Below the pieces are notes generated by a model. It had not been told where the DNA came from. It did not search any database and saw only the letters and a list, made by a program, of their open reading frames with translations. The translations under genes were made by a program, and so were the position numbers. From assembly GCA_947307505.1 (NCBI GenBank), contig CAMZJG010000039.1, positions 1 through 7,927 of the forward strand: 7,927 bases of DNA, given 5' to 3'. This DNA is from an uncultured Clostridia bacterium. GTDB taxonomy: Bacteria > Bacillota_A > Clostridia > Oscillospirales > Oscillospiraceae. Shown in pieces: positions 1-5,729 of the stretch; positions within the stretch are counted from its first letter, which is position 1; every line of letters starts with the position of its first letter.

Positions 1-338
1 ACCTCACCTATCGGGAGATGCCCTGGGGGGAGGTATACGATACGAATTTCAAGGGGCGCTGTCTGAGCCGCCTGTGCCGGATGTACGGCGCGGCGCCGGA
101 GCGGTTTTCCGCCGCCTGTCTGACCCTGGGAGGCCTGGAGGTGGAGAGCAGCGGTCTGGGCTATGCCCTGGAATTCCTCCCGGGCCTCTGGCTCCGCTTT
201 TTCCTGTGGGAGGGGGACGAGGAATTCCCCGCCTCCGCCCAGATCCTGTTTTCGGATAATTTCCCCGCGGTGTTCTCCGCGGAGGATCGGGTCGTGGTCT
301 GCGAATACGTCATCGGAAAAATGAAAAGCATCGGCTGA
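1..338 (+). CDS. DUF3786 domain protein, C-terminal part (5' end outside window)
   Basis: This frame is open from the first bases of the window and ends at TGA 336-338. Codons before the first ATG (position 18) read L-T-Y-R-E and continue the family pattern, so the gene starts upstream and the ATG is probably an internal Met. About 110 residues are visible. They match the C-terminal half of DUF3786: a 'Y...F..R.L.RL...YG' segment, a central 'LGG' followed by a hydrophobic strand (ALEFLPGLWLRFFLW), then the hallmark GDEEFPASAQILF and a closing 'SAEDRVVVCEYVIGKM' helix. The family is common in anaerobic Clostridia and has no established biochemical role, so I infer none. The hydrolase follows 53 bases downstream on the same strand with no clear intrinsic terminator between them, so the two are probably co-transcribed. 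Confidence 0.85.
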   Translation, partial: LTYREMPWGEVYDTNFKGRCLSRLCRMYGAAPERFSAACLTLGGLEVESSGLGYALEFLPGLWLRFFLWEGDEEFPASAQILFSDNFPAVFSAEDRVVVCEYVIGKMKSIG

Positions 339-345
339 TGAATAC

Positions 346-371
346 TGCCCGGGCATCGGACTGCCCGGGCA
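346..371 (+). promoter_or_regulatory. Leader hairpin upstream of the hydrolase ribosome site
   Basis: The ten bases TGCCCGGGCA occur at 346-355 and again at 362-371, separated by six bases. Because the unit is itself palindromic, the two copies form a perfect 10-bp hairpin as well as a direct repeat. The sequence after it (GATATAAAAAGG) has no T-tract, so it is not a normal intrinsic terminator in either direction. It lies between the DUF3786 stop and the hydrolase ribosome site, ending 9 bases before AGGAG. It may act as an mRNA processing or stability element, or be a degenerate terminator. The role is inferred. Confidence 0.55.
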
Positions 372-391
372 GATATAAAAAGGAGAACGAG

Positions 392-1399
392 ATGAAAGGA
401 CGGGGCAAGGGTTTCCTGGCCGCGGGAGCGGGTCTGGTGCTGGGCAGCTTCGTGGGCCTGACGGGCTATGCGGTCCTGGATCTGCTCATCAAAACGGGAA
501 TGGACCGGCAGGAGCCCAGGCTGCTCCGGGGCATGGAGACCCGCATCAGCGGGGCCCGGGGAGGAGCGGACTACGCCGCCGCCCTGGAGGAGGCCATGGC
601 CGCCCAGAAAAAGCGGGTGACGGAGCCGGTGGAGATCACCGCCCGGGACGGTACCCGGCTGGCGGGCCACTGGGCGCCGGTGAAGGATCCCAGGCGGGCC
701 GTCCTGGCGGTCCACGGCTGGCGGGGAGACTGGACCCAGGCCTTCGGCATGATGGCGGATTTCCTGGAGGACCGGGGCTGCAGCGTACTGTACATAGACC
801 AGCGGGGCACCAACGGCAGCGAAGGAGAATACATCGGCTTCGGCCTGCTGGAGCGGCTGGACTGCGCGGACTGGCTGAACTGGCTGGCGGAGCGCTGCCC
901 CGGCCTTCCCCTGTATATGATGGGCATGTCCATGGGCGGGACCTCCGTCCTCATGGCGGCGGGGGAGCCGCTGCCGGAGACCCTTCGAGGCATCGTGGCC
1001 GATTCCGCCTTCACCTCCCCCAAGGCGATCCTGGAGCACGTCGCCCGGAGCAATCTCCATCTGCCCTTCGGGATCACGGCCCGGGCGGCGGAGTCCGCCT
1101 TCCGGCGGAAGCTGGGAACAGCGGCGGATTCCTGCAGCACCGTGGAGACCCTGAAAAAATGCCGGATCCCCGTGCTCCTGGTCCACGGAGGCAGGGACCG
1201 CTTCGTTCCCCCGGACATGGCCTTTGAGAATTACCGGGCCTGCGCCGGTCCCAGGAGGCTCTTCTTCGTGCCGGGAGCGGACCATGTGGGCTGCTGGTTC
1301 ACGGACGGGGAGGGCTACCGCCGGGCGTTGACGGACCTGTGGCGGGAATACGACAATGTGCCGGATGCGGCGGCGGAATCTCCGGCGAAAACAGAATGA
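392..1399 (+). CDS. Membrane-anchored alpha/beta hydrolase, YqkD-like
   Basis: This is a 335-residue serine hydrolase of the alpha/beta fold, resembling Bacillus YqkD. After a basic N-terminus (MKGRGKG), residues about 8-32 are hydrophobic and should form a membrane anchor or uncleaved signal, putting the catalytic domain outside the membrane. Visible landmarks are the oxyanion strand HGWRGD at 108-113, a 'YIDQRG..GSEGEYIGFG' segment typical of the YqkD group, nucleophile Ser180 in GMSMGG, Asp269 in GGRDRFVP and His298 in ADHVGCW. The triad is complete. The substrate cannot be read from sequence; an esterase or peptidase-like activity is a family-level inference. The start at 392 is chosen because AGGAG (381-385) lies six bases upstream. 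A longer frame from ATG 338, overlapping the DUF3786 stop, would add 18 residues encoded by the leader hairpin and has no ribosome site. The gene is followed directly by a strong terminator. Confidence 0.88.
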   Translation: MKGRGKGFLAAGAGLVLGSFVGLTGYAVLDLLIKTGMDRQEPRLLRGMETRISGARGGADYAAALEEAMAAQKKRVTEPVEITARDGTRLAGHWAPVKDPRRAVLAVHGWRGDWTQAFGMMADFLEDRGCSVLYIDQRGTNGSEGEYIGFGLLERLDCADWLNWLAERCPGLPLYMMGMSMGGTSVLMAAGEPLPETLRGIVADSAFTSPKAILEHVARSNLHLPFGITARAAESAFRRKLGTAADSCSTVETLKKCRIPVLLVHGGRDRFVPPDMAFENYRACAGPRRLFFVPGADHVGCWFTDGEGYRRALTDLWREYDNVPDAAAESPAKTE

Positions 1400-1415
1400 A
1401 GGGAAAGAAAGAAAA

Positions 1416-1450
1416 AGAGCTGCCCGATCGGGCAGCTCTCGGTGTTTTTT
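1416..1450. terminator. Bidirectional intrinsic terminator between convergent genes
   Basis: Bases 1416-1439 are a perfect 24-base palindrome (AGAGCTGCCCGA and its complement). On the plus strand it is followed by CGGTG and six T (1445-1450). On the minus strand it is followed at once by TTTTT and a T/C-rich run (complement of 1401-1415). It therefore can end transcription of the hydrolase (stop 1399) and of the M16C peptidase (stop codon 1478-1480) from opposite sides. Confidence 0.92.
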
Positions 1451-1477
1451 CAGGGAGGTTTTCTGGGATCCGCCGCT

Positions 1478-4366
1478 TTATACCGTGATGGTTTCGGTGA
1501 TCCGGTCGCCGCAGGCTTCCAGCAGATCCTTGCCCGCCGCCACGCACACCGCGTCGTCCCCGGCGATGTCCTCCAGGATCCCCGCCAGGGCCAGCAGGTC
1601 CTCCGGGGTGGTGTGGATCAGGGCGGCGTAGCGCCGGTCCATCTCCTCCTGGGCGATCCCCAGGAAGCGGCGGGTCTCCGCCGCGGAGATCTTCTCCTCC
1701 GGGGTGCGCAGGGGATCCAGGGTGGAAACGGAGCTGAGGATGAAGCCGGTGAGGTCGGGGGAGGCGGCGCAGAACTGCCGCAGGAACTCCGGCGCCCGGG
1801 CGATCACCCCCAGGGAGCGGACGGGCTGAGGATCCCGGTAGGTGTAGAAGGCGGCGTCCCCGGTATCCCGGCCGATGAAGCCGCAGCCGTAGGCCCCGCC
1901 CTGGACCCGGATCTCGTTCCACAGGTACATATAGTTCAGCACATTGGCCAGCACGGGGATGCTGCCGCTGTACTTCCTTCCGTGGAGGGCGAAGCTGGTG
2001 CCCATGACGGCGAAGCCCACCTGAGCGGGGATCACGATGCCCTCCCGGCGGACGCCGAGAAGGGGATAGGAAACCTCGGGGGCGGGGACGGCGCCGCAGG
2101 CCGGGATGAGGCTGAGAAAACGGTCCAGAGCGGCGTCCCCGAAGGCTTCGGAGACGGACACCGTCAGCCGTTCCCGGCTGACCAGCCGCTTCGCCAGACC
2201 GGCCATATCCGCCAGCAGGGCTTTCAGGCCCTCCTCCCCGGCGTTCAGGGTCTTGTCCAGCCATTGGAGGAAGGTGACGCCGCCGATGGCTTCTCCGGCC
2301 GCTCCGTGGGCGGTCTGGTAACTGAGGGCGCGGGTGATGGCGTAGTTGATCCCGTTCCCCGCCAGGGTCATCTTGGCGGCGACGGAGGCCTGCTGCATCA
2401 CGTCCCGCAGAAGGTCCGCATCCTCCCACAGGGTCTCGGTGAGGAGCTCGGCCAGGAGCTCGGCCGCTTTTTCTCCCAGCTCCGCCAGGCAGGCGGCGGA
2501 GACGGAAAGCATCACCCGGCAGTGCAGGGGATCGGAACCGGGCAGAACGGAGGGGACGAAGCTCACCCGGCCCAGGATATTCTTGATCTCCAGAGGCAGG
2601 GCGGACCGGCTGTGCTTCTTCGTGGCCATGCTTCCCAGCACCTGGCACATCATGGCCAGCTTGCTCAGCTCCTCCGGCGTCAGGTCGGAGGCCAGGAAGT
2701 GGGCCCGGAGGAAGGCGATGCCGCTGCCGACGGTGTGCTTCATCACGGGAACGCCGGCCTTGTCCGTCTCGGTCATCTCCAGAGGTTCCGGCTTCTCCGC
2801 CAGATCCTCCAGCTTCAGCATAGGGATGGAGGCCAGGGCCTCGGGACTGTCCGGCGTCTGCTGCCAGAGACGGAGGTTTTCCGCCTGATCCTTCTGCCGG
2901 GCCTTGTCCGCCTCGGTCCAGCGGCCGCTCTCCGCCTTGACCCGAGCCGCTTCCTTTGCCCGCTTTTCTTCTCCCAGGGTACGGGAGGGGACCAGGACCA
3001 CGGTGACGGTGTGGGCGTCCTCCAGGAAGAATTCCCGAAGCAGCTTCTCAAAGAGACCGCTTTCCAGCCCGGCCTCCAGGGCTTTCAGGGCGGGCTCCGC
3101 GATCAGAGCGTCCGCCGGGTCGCCGCCGTACAGCCAGGTATCCAGCATGGTCACGGCCTCCAGCAGGCTCCTGGGGGCCCAGCCCCCCTCCCGGTCCCGC
3201 TTGTTGAAGGCGTAGCGGTGGAAGCAGGCGGAGAGCCGGTCCTTGTCCAGCCCCTCCTCCGCCAGCTTCGTCAGGGTATCCCGCAGGATCTTCCGCAGGG
3301 CTTCCAGATTCTCCTGCTCCGTATTCATGGCGATCCAGGAGAGGACCGCCTGCTGCACGCCGCTGTCCAGCTCCAGGGTGAAGTCCTGGGCGAGACCGCT
3401 GTCCAGCACCGCCCGCTTCAGGGGCGCTTCGTTGTCTCCCGCCAGATAATCCGTCAGCACGGCGGCGGCAAAGAGCTTTTCCGTTTCGTCGTAGGCGCCG
3501 ATGAGCTTCGTGGCGCCGATGAGGGCGCGCTTTTCGGGATTTTCCTCCGGGCCGATCTCATAGGGGATCACCCGGGTGACCGCCGGCACCGGCTCCTGCA
3601 TGGGAATGGGGAAATCCGCTTCCTGGCGGGTAAAGGCGGAGAGGAAGGAATCGATCTTTTTCAGCACCGGCTCCAGATCCACGCTGCCCACCAGAGAGAT
3701 GCGGGAGTTGGAGGGGTGGTAGTACTTCCGGTGGTTCGCGATGAACTGCTCATAGGTCAGGTCGGGGATGCAGGCGGGATCCCCGCCGGAGTTGAAGCGA
3801 TAGCAGTTGTCGGGGCAGAGGAGGGCGTTGGTCTCGTGGGCCATGACGCTCATGGGGGAGGCCATGCTGCCCTTCATCTCGTTGAACACCACGCCCTGAT
3901 AGCCGATCTGATCCCCTTCCCCCTCGTACCGCCAGCCCTCCTGACGGAAGATCTCCGGCTTATGGTAGATGGCGGGGTGGAGCACGGCGTCCAGATAAAC
4001 GTCCATCAGGTTGAGAAGATCCTGATCGTTCCGGGTGCTCACGGGATAGACGGTCTTGTCCGGGAAGGTGAGGGCGTTGAGGAAGGTCTGCACGGAGCTT
4101 TTCAGCAGCTCCACGAAGGGCTCCTTCACCGGATACCTGTCCGAGCCGCAGAGCACCGAATGCTCCAGGATATGGAATACGCCGGTGGAATCCTCCGGGA
4201 GGGTCTTGAAGGCAATGGAGAAGGCCTTGTTCTCGTCCGGCCGGTCCAGCCAGCAGAGCTTGGCCCCGGTGCCCAGATGTTCCATTTCCACCAGGCGGGC
4301 CTTCAGCTCCTCCAGGGGGCGGATACGCTTCACCTGAAAACCTTGGATCACGTCGTTCAGCTGCAT
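1478..4366 (-). CDS. M16C zinc metallopeptidase, presequence protease (PreP/Cym1)-like
   Basis: This is a 962-residue, full-length member of the M16C (PreP/falcilysin) peptidases, which enclose and degrade short unfolded peptides. There is no signal peptide, so it should be cytoplasmic. The inverted zinc motif HxxEH is seen as HILEH at 65-69 (His65, Glu68 as base, His69). The third ligand is Glu163 in VVFNEMKGSMA, 94 residues on, as expected for PreP rather than the shorter M16B spacing. Family blocks GSDRYPVKEPFVELLKSS and FPDKTVYPVSTRN follow the zinc motif. The middle, roughly 460-710, fits the M16C-associated domain. The C-terminal half carries the substrate-binding pair Arg820 and Tyr826 in RVQGGAYGCG. 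All key residues are present, so it is probably active. The start is supported by AGGAG eight bases upstream (CTCCT at 4375-4379) and a promoter at 4432-4460. It ends at the shared terminator. Confidence 0.95.
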   Translation of the reverse strand: MQLNDVIQGFQVKRIRPLEELKARLVEMEHLGTGAKLCWLDRPDENKAFSIAFKTLPEDSTGVFHILEHSVLCGSDRYPVKEPFVELLKSSVQTFLNALTFPDKTVYPVSTRNDQDLLNLMDVYLDAVLHPAIYHKPEIFRQEGWRYEGEGDQIGYQGVVFNEMKGSMASPMSVMAHETNALLCPDNCYRFNSGGDPACIPDLTYEQFIANHRKYYHPSNSRISLVGSVDLEPVLKKIDSFLSAFTRQEADFPIPMQEPVPAVTRVIPYEIGPEENPEKRALIGATKLIGAYDETEKLFAAAVLTDYLAGDNEAPLKRAVLDSGLAQDFTLELDSGVQQAVLSWIAMNTEQENLEALRKILRDTLTKLAEEGLDKDRLSACFHRYAFNKRDREGGWAPRSLLEAVTMLDTWLYGGDPADALIAEPALKALEAGLESGLFEKLLREFFLEDAHTVTVVLVPSRTLGEEKRAKEAARVKAESGRWTEADKARQKDQAENLRLWQQTPDSPEALASIPMLKLEDLAEKPEPLEMTETDKAGVPVMKHTVGSGIAFLRAHFLASDLTPEELSKLAMMCQVLGSMATKKHSRSALPLEIKNILGRVSFVPSVLPGSDPLHCRVMLSVSAACLAELGEKAAELLAELLTETLWEDADLLRDVMQQASVAAKMTLAGNGINYAITRALSYQTAHGAAGEAIGGVTFLQWLDKTLNAGEEGLKALLADMAGLAKRLVSRERLTVSVSEAFGDAALDRFLSLIPACGAVPAPEVSYPLLGVRREGIVIPAQVGFAVMGTSFALHGRKYSGSIPVLANVLNYMYLWNEIRVQGGAYGCGFIGRDTGDAAFYTYRDPQPVRSLGVIARAPEFLRQFCAASPDLTGFILSSVSTLDPLRTPEEKISAAETRRFLGIAQEEMDRRYAALIHTTPEDLLALAGILEDIAGDDAVCVAAGKDLLEACGDRITETITV

Positions 4367-4391
4367 GGTCAGTACTCCTGTTCATAATTGT

Positions 4392-4415
4392 CCCCGGGCC
4401 AGTCCCGGCCCGGGG
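4392..4415 (-). promoter_or_regulatory. Leader hairpin upstream of the M16C ribosome site
   Basis: In the minus-strand transcript, CCCCGGGCC and GGCCCGGGG pair perfectly over 9 bp around a six-base loop (plus-strand loop bases 4401-4406). No T-tract follows on either strand, so it is not a clear terminator. It sits in the 5' leader of the M16C mRNA, ending about 12 bases before the ribosome site. The arrangement and the CCCGGG core resemble the hairpin at 346-371 in front of the hydrolase. A role in mRNA stability or translation is inferred only. Confidence 0.55.
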
Positions 4416-4431
4416 CATGGTTTATGGAAAA

Positions 4432-4460
4432 AGTGTATCATGCGCCTCCGCCCTTGTCAA
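4432..4460 (-). promoter_or_regulatory. Sigma-A type promoter for the M16C peptidase
   Basis: On the minus strand a consensus -35 box TTGACA (4455-4460) is followed after exactly 17 bases by TACACT (4432-4437), one base from TATACT and a good -10 box. Transcription should start near 4425, giving a leader of about 60 bases that holds the hairpin at 4392-4415. The -35 box begins only 15 bases after the stop codon of the upstream membrane-protein gene, so the peptidase has its own promoter even if it also receives read-through. Confidence 0.8.
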
Positions 4461-4475
4461 CGCGGGGAAGGAGGG

Positions 4476-5387
4476 TCAGATCCACATTTTGTTGATCTTC
4501 ATCACATCGCTGTTTTCCATGTATTCACGGAGATAGATCTCGCAGAGCTCCTCCATGGTGCAGTCCCCCTCGTTGTTTTCCAGCATGATGGTGATGACCC
4601 GGGTGGGGATCAGGATATCCGCGTTTTTCATGTTGGCGCTGTGGGACCGGGCCAGAGCGCCGACGATCTTCCGGATATCCGCCTGGCCGAAGACCACTTT
4701 ATAGTAAGCGGCCTCATCCTCCCGCCGCCGGGAGAAGCTGCGGTTATGGAGGACCCGGATCACCGTGGCGATGCCGAAGGTGATGGGCAGGATCAGACTG
4801 AGGGGGATCCAGGGAGGCAGCCGGGTGAGGAAGCCGTAAAAATCGTTCCAGCCCCCGTTTTCCTCTCCGATCACGACCACCATGATATAGTACAGGGCGG
4901 AATAGACCGCCACCGGGATCAGGGCCAGGAGGGAATCCGCAAAGGACAGGCGCTTCTCGCTCATAAAGAAGCAGAAGGCTGCGAAGGCCAGGACCGGGCA
5001 GACGCCGTGGAGGAAGAAGCGGGAGCCGGAGAAGATCAGCACGAAGCCCTTCACCGGGGCCAGGATGAACAGTGAGATGAGGAAGGTGAGGGCCACCGCC
5101 GTGACCCCGGCGTAGACCAGGACGACGATCCACCGGGGCATATGGTAGTTGTGCGTCCGAAGCCCGTCCAGGGTATAGGGGATGACCATGGCCATGGCCG
5201 CGGCGGCCAGAATGTTGGAATTCACCGTGAACATGCAGAAGGTACGCAGACCCATGTGGTCGAAATTCTCGTCGTGCTGAGTCGTCAGGTTCATGGTCAC
5301 GCCGATGCAGACGCAGACGACCACGCATAAAGCGCTGAACAGGGCGAACAAACATTGCCGCCGGGTGTTCTTCATGACTCTGTCCAC
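4476..5387 (-). CDS. Six-helix integral membrane protein (Pr6Pr/AIG1-like layout) with C-terminal cytosolic domain
   Basis: A GTG start gives 303 residues. Hydrophobic segments lie at about 12-33, 49-71, 86-109, 123-142, 151-173 and 193-213, followed by a charged tail of about 90 residues (214-303) with no recognised domain. The pattern 'FTVNSNIL' in helix 2 and 'FLHGVCPVLAF' in helix 4 recalls bacterial Pr6Pr-type and FAR-17a/AIG1-like membrane proteins. In the animal AIG1/ADTRP enzymes a Thr and a His in similar places act in lipid ester hydrolysis. Thr54 and His127 here could be equivalent, but this is a weak, unaligned inference. The GTG at 5385-5387 is preferred: GGGAG (5397-5401) lies nine bases upstream, whereas the ATG at 5373-5375 is 21 bases away. 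The longer frame from ATG 5451-5453 would run through the promoter's -10 box and is rejected. No terminator is seen between this gene and the M16C promoter. Confidence 0.75.
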   Translation of the reverse strand: MDRVMKNTRRQCLFALFSALCVVVCVCIGVTMNLTTQHDENFDHMGLRTFCMFTVNSNILAAAAMAMVIPYTLDGLRTHNYHMPRWIVVLVYAGVTAVALTFLISLFILAPVKGFVLIFSGSRFFLHGVCPVLAFAAFCFFMSEKRLSFADSLLALIPVAVYSALYYIMVVVIGEENGGWNDFYGFLTRLPPWIPLSLILPITFGIATVIRVLHNRSFSRRREDEAAYYKVVFGQADIRKIVGALARSHSANMKNADILIPTRVITIMLENNEGDCTMEELCEIYLREYMENSDVMKINKMWI

Positions 5388-5424
5388 TTGTGCATACTCC
5401 CTTCCGCGTGTCGGATTTTTATAC

Positions 5425-5453
5425 ATTATAGCACAGAAAAACGGTAAAAGCAA
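5425..5453 (-). promoter_or_regulatory. Extended -10 promoter for the membrane-protein gene
   Basis: On the minus strand TTGCTT (5448-5453) and a consensus TATAAT (5425-5430) are 17 bases apart, and TGC directly precedes TATAAT, forming an extended -10. Transcription would start near 5418, about 30 bases before the GTG start. This decides against the upstream ATG at 5451-5453, which falls within the -35 box. Confidence 0.82.
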
Positions 5454-5461
5454 AGAAAATG

Positions 5462-5477
5462 CCGGTCTGCAGGCCGG
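5462..5477. repeat. Short near-palindrome in divergent intergenic region
   Basis: CCGGTCTGCAGGCCGG is a 16-base dyad with one imperfect pair (T5466 against G5473, which would be a G-U pair in RNA). It lies just behind the minus-strand promoter and about 60 bases before the plus-strand -35 box. It could be a protein-binding site; nothing further supports that. Confidence 0.35.
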
Positions 5478-5523
5478 ACTCCGAAGTATGACGGAATGTT
5501 CTCAAAATAATGGAGAAAATGTT

Positions 5524-5548
5524 GCCGGAAGCTCTTGCCAATTCCGGC
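5524..5548. promoter_or_regulatory. Inverted repeat spanning the -35 box, candidate operator
   Basis: GCCGGAA (5524-5530) and TTCCGGC (5542-5548) are perfect 7-base inverted copies separated by 11 bases. The spacer contains the whole -35 box (5535-5540) of the phosphoesterase promoter. The half-site centres are 18 bases apart, slightly less than two helical turns, as for many dimeric regulators. A repressor bound here would block RNA polymerase. No regulator gene is visible in the window, so the binding protein is unknown. Confidence 0.5.
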
Positions 5549-5563
5549 TAAAGACGATATAAT
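5535..5563 (+). promoter_or_regulatory. Sigma-A type promoter for leader RNA and phosphoesterase
   Basis: TTGCCA (5535-5540) is followed after exactly 17 bases by a consensus TATAAT (5558-5563). The start of transcription should be near 5570, giving a 160-base leader before the phosphoesterase ATG at 5730. The -35 box lies inside the inverted repeat at 5524-5548. A perfect TTGACA at 5580-5585 has no acceptable -10 partner and is not taken as a second promoter. Confidence 0.85.
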
Positions 5564-5569
5564 GCAGAC

Positions 5570-5692
5570 GTTGGCATCTTTGACAAATCGGGGATGTCCA
5601 ACACTTGTTTATTTGTCTGAAATTACCGCCTCTTCTCTTCGCGAGCCGATCCTCAACGGAACCCCCCCGCGGAAAGGGGCGGCGGTCTTTTT
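5570..5692 (+). ncRNA. Structured leader RNA with possible pseudoknot and terminal attenuator (unrecognised family)
   Basis: The region between the predicted transcription start and the T-tract can fold into an H-type pseudoknot. Stem 1 pairs GTTGGCATC (5570-5578) with GATGTCCAAC (5593-5602), 9 bp with one bulged T at 5597. Its loop contains GACAAAT (5582-5588), which pairs perfectly over 7 bp with ATTTGTC (5611-5617). Connecting loops of 3, 4 and 8 bases are sterically plausible. A less structured linker (5618-5660) and a GC hairpin with T-tract (5661-5692) follow. Promoter, compact fold and terminator together suggest either a cis-acting attenuator or riboswitch for the phosphoesterase, or a free small RNA of about 120 bases. 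I do not recognise it as a known riboswitch. The two stems could also form alternately rather than together. Confidence 0.45.
5661..5692 (+). terminator. Candidate leader terminator / attenuator
   Basis: A C-rich arm (ACCCCCCC, from 5661) can pair with the G-rich arm GGGCGGCGGT (5677-5686) over about eight base pairs with two bulged C, followed by C and five T (5688-5692). It lies 38 bases before the phosphoesterase ATG, inside that gene's own transcript, so it would have to be read through for expression. The imperfect stem fits a conditional rather than an absolute terminator. Confidence 0.55.
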
Positions 5693-5729
5693 GGGAAGTT
5701 AATCAATATTTTTGAAAAGGAGAAGAAGT

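Noticed and set aside
346..371. Hairpin 346-371 as an intrinsic terminator of the DUF3786 gene
   Set aside because: No T-tract follows on either strand. The true terminator in this area is at 1416-1450, after the hydrolase.
338..391. ATG at 338 overlapping the DUF3786 stop as the hydrolase start
   Set aside because: No ribosome site precedes it and it would translate the leader hairpin. The ATG at 392 has AGGAG at ideal spacing and opens directly into the membrane anchor.
161..1285. A 374-codon minus-strand open frame across the hydrolase
   Set aside because: It is opposite a gene with a complete catalytic triad, and its composition (Gly, Pro, Arg, His) is typical of antisense shadows.
1442..4387. 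A 981-codon open frame on the plus strand opposite the M16C gene
   Set aside because: It mirrors the peptidase gene almost exactly, its translation is rich in Gly, Gln, His and Val with no domain, and it has no ribosome site. It is a by-product of GC-biased third codon positions.
5580..5613. Second plus-strand promoter using TTGACA at 5580-5585
   Set aside because: At 16-18 bases downstream there is only CACTTG, ACTTGT or CTTGTT, which are poor -10 boxes. The TTGACA also forms part of the pseudoknot loop.
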